Assembly: GCA_963977185.1 (NCBI GenBank)
Contig: CAXBNV010000030.1
Span: 1 to 19,244, forward strand
Direction of reading: 5' to 3'
DNA length: 19,244 nucleotides
From: CAXBNV01 sp963977185
Lineage (GTDB): Bacteria; Pseudomonadota; Gammaproteobacteria; JAGOUU01
Below are positions 13,729 to 19,244 of the stretch, piece after piece; the stretch's first letter is position 1, and each line of letters begins with the position of its first letter. Both the position numbers and the translations under genes were made by a program. Below the pieces are notes generated by a model that was given only the letters and a program-made list of their open reading frames with translations, ran no database searches and had not been told where the DNA came from.

Positions 13729-16700
13729 TTATTTTTGCGCTAATTCTGCTGCTTGTTCTATATCAACAGAAACTAATCTTGATACCCCTGGCTCACCCAT
13801 GGTTACACCTATTAACTTTTCAGCTAACGCCATTGTTATCTTGTTATGTGTTATAAAGATAAATTGCACATCTTTTGCCATTTCTTTTACTAAACTACAA
13901 AATCTGCCAACATTAGCATCATCTAAAGGCGCATCTACTTCATCTAATAAACAAAAAGGCGCAGGGTTTAATCTAAATATTGCAAAAACTAATGCTATTG
14001 CCGTTAAAGTCTTCTCGCCACCTGATAATAGATTAATTGAACTATTTTTCTTGCCTGGAGGCCTTGCCATTATACTAACGCCACTATCTAAAAGACCTTC
14101 ACCAGTCAATATTAATTTAGCCTCACCCCCAATAAAAACTTTTGGAAATAAATATTGCAGCTCTTGGTTAACTATATCAAAAGTTTGTTTAAAGTTTTCA
14201 ATAGTTTCTTTATCTATTTTAGCGATGGCTTGCTCTAATATTTCTAAAGCTTTTTCTAAATCATCTTGTTGCTTTACGTAATATTCTTTTCTTTCAGTTT
14301 GTTTATCAAACTCTTCAATAGCCATCAAGTTTACATTACCAAGGCTTGATACTTTGGTTTGAATAATTTTTAAATTTTTCTCAGCTAGTCTATAGTCAGA
14401 ATCTAAATCAATTTTGTCTAAAAGCTCATCTAAATTAGCATCTTCTTCCATTAAGCTTTCTTCAATAGTAGCTTTTCTTGTATCAATATCTTGAAGCTGT
14501 AATTTAGCATTAGTTATTTGGTTATTTACAGTTAATAGCTTTTCACCATAATTACTTATTTCTTGTTCCAATTTCTTTATATTATTTTGAGTTCCCGCTA
14601 AACTATCTTTATTTAAAGCAACATTTTGTCCCTTTTCTTCTTTAGATTCTAAACTAGATTTTAGGCTTTCTTGTAATTCAATTAATTTGGGGTTTAATCT
14701 TTCTAGTTTTTTGTCAATATCTTCAAGTTTTAATAAAGATTTTTCTTTGTATCGTACTTTTTCTGTTAACTCTTTTTTTACTGAATCTAACTTATAATTT
14801 ATTTCTTGTTTCTGAATTTCAATTTTATGTACTTTTTCTTTAAGTAAACTATATTCTTCTCTTATTTTCTTTAACTGACCTTTATAAATAATCCCTTCTT
14901 TATCTAGGCCTTCATAAGCTTTCTCTATACTGCAAAACTTATTAATAGAATCTTCTAATTTAGTTCTTAATTCTTTAACTCTCAAAGTATCATTAGATAT
15001 TTGATTTTCTATTTCTAATAACTCTTGTTTTAATTTGTCTTCGTTTTGTTTTTGTTGTTTTAACTCCATCTCTAATTTAGCTAAATTTAGCTTATTAGTA
15101 GATTCTTGCTGTAATAAATGCTTAATATTATTCTCTACTAAGTTTTTATCTTTTATTACTTTTTGTATAACTTCTTTTTCTAAATTAATATTACTTTTTA
15201 TTAATTCAATATTATCTTTAATTAAATCTAAACTGTTAATTAATTGTTTTATTTCTTTTTCACGCTCAAGAACACCTAAACCATTAGATTCTTTTTGATT
15301 GTTATTAGATATTAAAACCTTAAGCCAATTTTTATTAATCCATATACCGTTTTTAGTAACAATTGAATCGTTGTTTTTTAGTAAGTCAACATTAACAAGC
15401 AATGCATTTATACTTATTTGATCATTAAAATCAACAACAGAATCTAAGCAATAAATATTACCAGGCCAAAAAGCAGAAACTAGTTCAAAATTTTTAATTT
15501 TGCTAGATAATAAAACTAAGTCATCATAAGAATTATCAGTTTTATGATTATAATTTAATGTTTGATCATTATTAATAAAAAAGCTAGCCGAGGCATTATT
15601 TAAATCATTTGATAATAATGTTTTTAAATTGTCAAAACATCCTAATTTAATTGAAGCTATATTATCGTAAACAATAGACTCAACAACTTTACTCCAGTCA
15701 GGATTTACATCTAAAATTTCAGCGAGTCTTTTATTTTTATCAAGCTCATGTTTTTTTAACCATTCTTGTTGTTTTTTATGTTGTTTGCCTAAGGCATGTT
15801 CTTGGATAGTTTCTAGTGATGAAAGCCTACCTCTTAATTGATGTAATTCATGTTGATTACTATTAAACTCTTTTTCATATTCAGCAATTAACTTATTCTT
15901 TTCTAAAATATCTTGTTCAATTATTTTTAACTCATCTTTTTTAGAAAATAAATTCTCGTTCAATTTATTAATATCATCATTAATCAATTGAATTTTCGCG
16001 TCTTGATTAATTACACTTGAAAAGTTACCTTGCTCTTCTTGTAATTTGTTTTTACGCCCTTCAGCACGCATTATTAAAGTATCATATTTTTCAATATCGC
16101 TTTTATAATTATTAATTACTTTTTCTAAACTATATTTTTGTTGCTGTAAATCACGCCATTTGGTTTCCCAATTTTGCTCTTCTTGCTCGTAACTATTTAG
16201 TTTTTGTTTTAATTCTATATTTTGACTTTTATAATACTCAACGTCTGGCAAAATGTCTTTTAATCTAATTTCTAGCTCATCGAGCTCTTTTTCTAAATTA
16301 ACAACATTAGTTTTATTATTTTCTAGGCTTTGCTTAATATAACTCTGATCACTCAATAATCGATTATTTTCATCTTGAATTTGTTTTATTTCTTGCTCTA
16401 TTCTATTGATTAAATTTTCTGATTTATAGAATTCTTCTGATGCTTTTTGCACTAGTAATAATAACTTTTCTTCTTCTGCTTTAAATTTATTAATTTCTGT
16501 ATTAATAGTACTTTTTTCTAAATTTAATTTATCTAAATGTTCAGTATGATTTTTTAAATATTCAGTTATTTTCTCAGCTTTTTGCCTTAAATTATTAAAT
16601 TTCAAAACCAAACTAGTTACTTTAACTTCAAATTCTTCTGCTTTTAATAATTTATATTTTTTTGCAACCTGTGATTGTTTTTCTAGAATAATTATTTGTT

Positions 16701-17307
16701 TATCAAGTTCATGCATAATATCATTAAGACGAGTTAAATTGTCTTTAGTATTTTGCATTCTTGTTTCTGTTTCTTTACGTCTTTCTTTATATTTAGAAAT
16801 TCCAGCTGCTTCTTCTAAATGAGCTCTCAACTCTTCTGGTTTTGCCTCAATAATTTTAGAAATCATACCTTGTTCTATAATGGCATAACTTCTAGCGCCC
16901 AAACCTGTTCCTAGGAAAACATCAGCAATATCACGCCTTCTACATTTAGAATTATTTAAATAATAATTAGATTGTCCATCTCGTGTTACGGTTCTTTTAA
17001 CAGATATTTCATTATAATTAGCATATTGGCCTATTATTTTATGATCACTGTTATCAAAAATTAATTCTATTTGGGCTTGCCCTACTGGATTTCGTTTTTC
17101 TGAGCCATTAAAAATAACATCAGCCATACATGAGCCTCGCAAATGTTTAGCAGAGCTCTCTCCCATAACCCAACGAATAGCATCAATAATGTTAGATTTA
17201 CCACACCCATTAGGTCCAACAACTGCAACTAAATTATTTTTTAAAGGAACGGTGGTTTGATCAACAAATGATTTAAATCCTGATAATTTTATTTTCTGTA
17301 ATCGCAT
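13729..17307 (-). CDS. smc: Chromosome partition protein SMC
   Basis: SMC is the ATPase of the bacterial condensin that organises and helps segregate the chromosome, working as a dimer on the nucleoid with ScpA and ScpB. The 1192-residue protein is of normal length. It has the N-terminal Walker A GPNGCGKSN (31-39), two long coiled coils (about 170-500 and 670-1020) around a hinge (about 520-660), the ABC signature LLSGGEKT near 1093, and Walker B CLLDEVDAPLDD near 1120. The hinge is A/N-rich but intact. scpA and scpB are not in this window. smc is the first gene of the smc-zipA-ligA-usp unit and is divergent from the dedA-family gene. Confidence 0.97.
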   Translation of the reverse strand: MRLQKIKLSGFKSFVDQTTVPLKNNLVAVVGPNGCGKSNIIDAIRWVMGESSAKHLRGSCMADVIFNGSEKRNPVGQAQIELIFDNSDHKIIGQYANYNEISVKRTVTRDGQSNYYLNNSKCRRRDIADVFLGTGLGARSYAIIEQGMISKIIEAKPEELRAHLEEAAGISKYKERRKETETRMQNTKDNLTRLNDIMHELDKQIIILEKQSQVAKKYKLLKAEEFEVKVTSLVLKFNNLRQKAEKITEYLKNHTEHLDKLNLEKSTINTEINKFKAEEEKLLLLVQKASEEFYKSENLINRIEQEIKQIQDENNRLLSDQSYIKQSLENNKTNVVNLEKELDELEIRLKDILPDVEYYKSQNIELKQKLNSYEQEEQNWETKWRDLQQQKYSLEKVINNYKSDIEKYDTLIMRAEGRKNKLQEEQGNFSSVINQDAKIQLINDDINKLNENLFSKKDELKIIEQDILEKNKLIAEYEKEFNSNQHELHQLRGRLSSLETIQEHALGKQHKKQQEWLKKHELDKNKRLAEILDVNPDWSKVVESIVYDNIASIKLGCFDNLKTLLSNDLNNASASFFINNDQTLNYNHKTDNSYDDLVLLSSKIKNFELVSAFWPGNIYCLDSVVDFNDQISINALLVNVDLLKNNDSIVTKNGIWINKNWLKVLISNNNQKESNGLGVLEREKEIKQLINSLDLIKDNIELIKSNINLEKEVIQKVIKDKNLVENNIKHLLQQESTNKLNLAKLEMELKQQKQNEDKLKQELLEIENQISNDTLRVKELRTKLEDSINKFCSIEKAYEGLDKEGIIYKGQLKKIREEYSLLKEKVHKIEIQKQEINYKLDSVKKELTEKVRYKEKSLLKLEDIDKKLERLNPKLIELQESLKSSLESKEEKGQNVALNKDSLAGTQNNIKKLEQEISNYGEKLLTVNNQITNAKLQLQDIDTRKATIEESLMEEDANLDELLDKIDLDSDYRLAEKNLKIIQTKVSSLGNVNLMAIEEFDKQTERKEYYVKQQDDLEKALEILEQAIAKIDKETIENFKQTFDIVNQELQYLFPKVFIGGEAKLILTGEGLLDSGVSIMARPPGKKNSSINLLSGGEKTLTAIALVFAIFRLNPAPFCLLDEVDAPLDDANVGRFCSLVKEMAKDVQFIFITHNKITMALAEKLIGVTMGEPGVSRLVSVDIEQAAELAQK

Positions 17308-17365
17308 ATAAAGGCTCTAATTTTAATTTCTTAAATTCCATTTCATAAAATTCACATCGATAGTC

Positions 17366-17375
17366 TATAATTATA
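17366..17375. promoter_or_regulatory. Palindromic -10 that may serve smc and the dedA-family gene
   Basis: TATAATTATA is a perfect palindrome that reads TATAAT on both strands (17366-17371 forward, 17375-17370 reverse). It lies centrally in the 118-nt gap between the divergent genes, leaving leaders of about 48 nt to the dedA-family gene and 56 nt to smc. The -35 matches are weak both ways (TTCATA at 18 nt forward, TTTAAT at 17 nt reverse). Shared symmetrical -10 elements are known in bacteria, but A+T richness makes chance possible. Confidence 0.4.
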
Positions 17376-17425
17376 CATTAAGCTATATTTAAATTAAAAG
17401 TTTATTTAACAATGATAATAATCTA

Positions 17426-18004
17426 ATGGATAACCAAACTTTAGAGTATCTTAACCATCTAATATCTCAATACGGATATATAATATTAATACTTTTTACT
17501 TTTTTAGAAGGTGAAACTATTGTTATTGTTGCTGGTGTATTTGTTCACTCTGGAGCACTTAAATTTCCATTAGTTGTAATAGCGTCATGTTTAGGTGCTT
17601 TTATAGGAGACCAATTCTATTTTTTCTTAGGTCGAAAATATGGTACAAAAATTTTAAATAAAAAACCTAATTTAGCTTTAAAAGCTCAAAAAATTACTAA
17701 CATAATCGATAGATATGAAACTTTATTAATAATTTCTTTTAGATTTCTATATGGCTTAAGAACTGTTACTCCTATAGCCCTTGGTCTTAGTAAAGTGAGC
17801 TACATCAAATTCCTAATACTAAATTTAATAGGCTCTATTATTTGGGCATTAATTTTTTCATATATAGGCTATTTAATAGCTCAATCAGTCATTAAATTGT
17901 TAGGTTATGTTGAGTATTATCAATTTATTGCTAGTTTTTTTATAATAATATTTACTATAATCTTATTTGTTATTTATAAAGTAAGAAAAAAATCAGCCAA
18001 ATAA
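17426..18004 (+). CDS. DedA-family integral membrane protein
   Basis: The 192-residue protein is mostly hydrophobic with the DedA (SNARE-associated/VTT) pattern. Acidic residues Glu28 and Glu30 end the first membrane segment. GDQFYFFLGRKYG (61-73) forms the re-entrant motif, and RFLYGLRTVTPIALG (106-120) carries the conserved arginines, Pro116 and glycines before the last membrane segments (124-150 and 163-186). DedA proteins sit in the inner membrane; several are proposed or shown to flip lipid carriers such as undecaprenyl phosphate or phosphatidylethanolamine, which helps envelope synthesis and resistance to cationic peptides. Which lipid this one handles cannot be read from sequence. The tail is basic (KVRKKSAK). 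It stands alone on the plus strand. Confidence 0.93.
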   Translation: MDNQTLEYLNHLISQYGYIILILFTFLEGETIVIVAGVFVHSGALKFPLVVIASCLGAFIGDQFYFFLGRKYGTKILNKKPNLALKAQKITNIIDRYETLLIISFRFLYGLRTVTPIALGLSKVSYIKFLILNLIGSIIWALIFSYIGYLIAQSVIKLLGYVEYYQFIASFFIIIFTIILFVIYKVRKKSAK

Positions 18005-18010
18005 TTTAAA

Positions 18011-18040
18011 ACTTATTATTTTTATTTTTTTTAAATAAGT
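18011..18040 (-). terminator. A+T-rich hairpin between convergent genes
   Basis: ACTTATT (18011-18017) and AATAAGT (18034-18040) form a 7-bp stem around a 16-nt loop. On the minus strand the stem is followed by TTTTAAATT, so it most likely terminates the 316-residue gene, whose stop is about 30 nt earlier. The stem is weak, with only one G-C pair at each end region. Confidence 0.35.
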
Positions 18041-18069
18041 ATAAAAAATATTAACTTCACATAAGGAAC

Positions 18070-19020
18070 TTATCTAGGCCTTTTTAGGCCAGATGCTGTT
18101 TTTTTTGCAGAGTCTAAGGCATCCATCAGCTCAATATTATACTTATCAGACAAAAGCTCTCCTGAGCAATCATCTTTTGCTTTACTACTTACTATATCCA
18201 GAATATTAGGATGAACACATAAAACCTTGAACAATTGTTGTTGCTGATTAATATTCTTTAAAGATTCTTTCTCTAGTGCATTTTTAATTAATTTAGGAAG
18301 AAATTTTTTTACGGAGTCTATAACTAGAATAAATGGGGGATAAGGCTCTTCTTTATTAGCTTTATGATCAATATATTGTCCTTCATCATGTAAAATACTC
18401 AAACTATCAGGAGCCGAAACATAAAGATTTTTCATAGGAGCTGAGTACAACATCGCCTCAACAATAGACAGTCTTCCTGTATTGCTTTTTAATATACTAA
18501 AATTTGCATAACAAATCTGAAACCTAATATGTAAATCACTAACTCGGTTTTTACCAACTTGTGCAACTAAAAATTCATTTGTCTTTTTAATTAAAACAGA
18601 TAGCTCGTCATTACTATCTTCTAAAAAAATCTTATTTAATGCTAAATTATTTTCTTGTTCAATATCTTCTGAATTCTCTATTTTATGTGGATCTTCAAAT
18701 GTTACAGATGATTTACAGCCACTTATACATTTTACATCTTCAGCATTCAATCCTTCTCGAGGTTGTTGCCCATATATAACTATGCCAGATATTTCATTTT
18801 TATTATCAGGTATATCTGTAGCTTTTGTATAAAGATCAAGTTTGGTTATATCCCAAGCTTGATCGCTTGATTTGTTTACATCTATAGTTTTAACACTAAA
18901 AGTATGCCCACCTGCTTGTAACTTTGTTACCATAATTGACATGTGACCAACAAAATTTCTTTGGGCCATTCTTGTAAGTCCATTAGGATTTAATACAACA
19001 AAAATTATATGTTTTTTCAT
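18070..19020 (-). CDS. Unknown soluble alpha/beta protein, 316 residues
   Basis: I do not recognise this protein. It has no signal peptide or membrane span. Alternating strands and helices can be followed: IIFVVLNP (5-12), GHTFSVKTIDV (38-48), ISGIVIYGQQ (77-86), LHIRFQICYANFS (163-175), NLYVSAPDS (198-206), FILVIDSVKKFL (230-241) and LFKVLCVHPN (263-272). A strand ending in Cys170 with small residues after it, and a glycine after the third strand, loosely resemble the Cys and His positions of clan-CD (caspase-like) folds, but the expected His is a Gln (YGQQ). The middle (105-140) is acidic, and the last residues are basic (KKTASGLKRPR). A short hairpin GGCCT-TTTT-AGGCC lies in its last codons. 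It is transcribed alone from an extended -10 at 19123-19131. A secreted effector is one possibility. Confidence 0.75.
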   Translation of the reverse strand: MKKHIIFVVLNPNGLTRMAQRNFVGHMSIMVTKLQAGGHTFSVKTIDVNKSSDQAWDITKLDLYTKATDIPDNKNEISGIVIYGQQPREGLNAEDVKCISGCKSSVTFEDPHKIENSEDIEQENNLALNKIFLEDSNDELSVLIKKTNEFLVAQVGKNRVSDLHIRFQICYANFSILKSNTGRLSIVEAMLYSAPMKNLYVSAPDSLSILHDEGQYIDHKANKEEPYPPFILVIDSVKKFLPKLIKNALEKESLKNINQQQQLFKVLCVHPNILDIVSSKAKDDCSGELLSDKYNIELMDALDSAKKTASGLKRPR

Positions 19021-19122
19021 TAATTACTCTATTTAATTGCAATTTAGATTTAACATGAGATAAATAAGATTAAGTATTAAATGATAAAACATCAAAATTA
19101 AAAAACAATTAAAAAAGACAAA

Positions 19123-19131
19123 ATTATATCA
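19123..19131 (-). promoter_or_regulatory. Extended -10 promoter of the 316-residue gene
   Basis: On the minus strand this reads TGATATAAT, a perfect TGnTATAAT. Transcription near 19116 would give a leader of about 96 nt, unusually long for this window. A second TATAAT lies at 19142-19147, with TTGATT 19 nt upstream of it as a weaker alternative. Confidence 0.4.
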
Positions 19132-19193
19132 AGATTAATATATTATATTCTTAGGGTAATTACTATAATCAATAAAGATAATCAAAAGAAAAA

Positions 19194-19244
19194 GAATTAG
19201 ATATAAAGAATTAGGTATAAAAAACAAGGTATAAAAGACAAGAT
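19194..19244. repeat. Tandem 14-bp repeat running off the window edge
   Basis: Three complete units, GAATTAGATATAAA (19194-19207), GAATTAGGTATAAA (19208-19221) and AAACAAGGTATAAA (19222-19235), are followed by a partial fourth, AGACAAGAT (19236-19244). The first two differ at one base. The array sits about 70 nt upstream of the predicted promoter of the 316-residue gene and continues beyond the window, so its full length is unknown. Confidence 0.6.

Noticed and set aside
13799..15298. Plus-strand open frames opposite smc
   Set aside because: They lie antisense to an intact, well-conserved gene and have no recognisable motifs; they are by-products of its coding sequence.
18077..18090. GGCCT-TTTT-AGGCC hairpin at the end of the 316-residue gene
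   Set aside because: It lies within the coding sequence and is not followed by a T-run on either strand, so I did not call it a terminator.

Overview
The window is strongly A+T-rich, chromosomal-looking DNA from a gammaproteobacterium. The best placement marker is the minus-strand cluster smc-zipA-ligA (17307 to 10919): ZipA is confined to gammaproteobacteria, and this order is one I know from that class. The base composition, together with several proteins that look like lipid-, sugar- or host-directed enzymes, suggests a host-associated or intracellular lineage of the Legionellales/Francisella type. That placement is inference, and no species can be named.

Left part (1-5291). A 665-residue membrane protein (109-2106) has the plan of a P1B metal-transporting ATPase, with a CPC motif and a P-domain, but lacks the nucleotide-binding domain and the TGE motif. 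Past a long inverted repeat lies a minus-strand pair: a 50-codon membrane peptide (3444-3596) with its own extended -10 promoter, followed 6 nt later by a YhiN/HI0933-type flavoprotein. Facing away are queC (queuosine precursor synthesis) and, 6 nt behind it, a DUF2520 Rossmann dehydrogenase-like gene.

Accessory centre (5298-10371). A two-gene minus-strand operon encodes a large GT28/MGDG-synthase-like glycosyltransferase (6563-8638) and then, 5 nt away, an alpha/beta-hydrolase-like protein whose nucleophile elbow carries cysteine (GDCNG). Divergent from it are an exported Nudix-like protein (8811-9524) and an L,D-transpeptidase lipoprotein (9655-10371). The operon is the best candidate here for an undescribed system: a sugar-adding enzyme and a hydrolase, possibly acting on the same lipid class.

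Housekeeping block (10460-18004). smc, zipA, ligA and a universal stress protein gene run on the minus strand and are probably one transcription unit. They serve chromosome organisation, division-ring anchoring, nick sealing and stress response. A gene for a DedA membrane protein diverges from smc, and the 118-nt gap between them holds a palindromic TATAATTATA that can be a -10 element for both directions.

Right end (18070-19244). A 316-residue soluble protein of unknown function has an alpha/beta layout with a faint clan-CD (caspase-like) flavour. Upstream of it is a tandem array of 14-bp units that runs off the window edge.

I found no tRNA, rRNA, CRISPR array, transposase or riboswitch, and no gene-free stretch over 300 bases.
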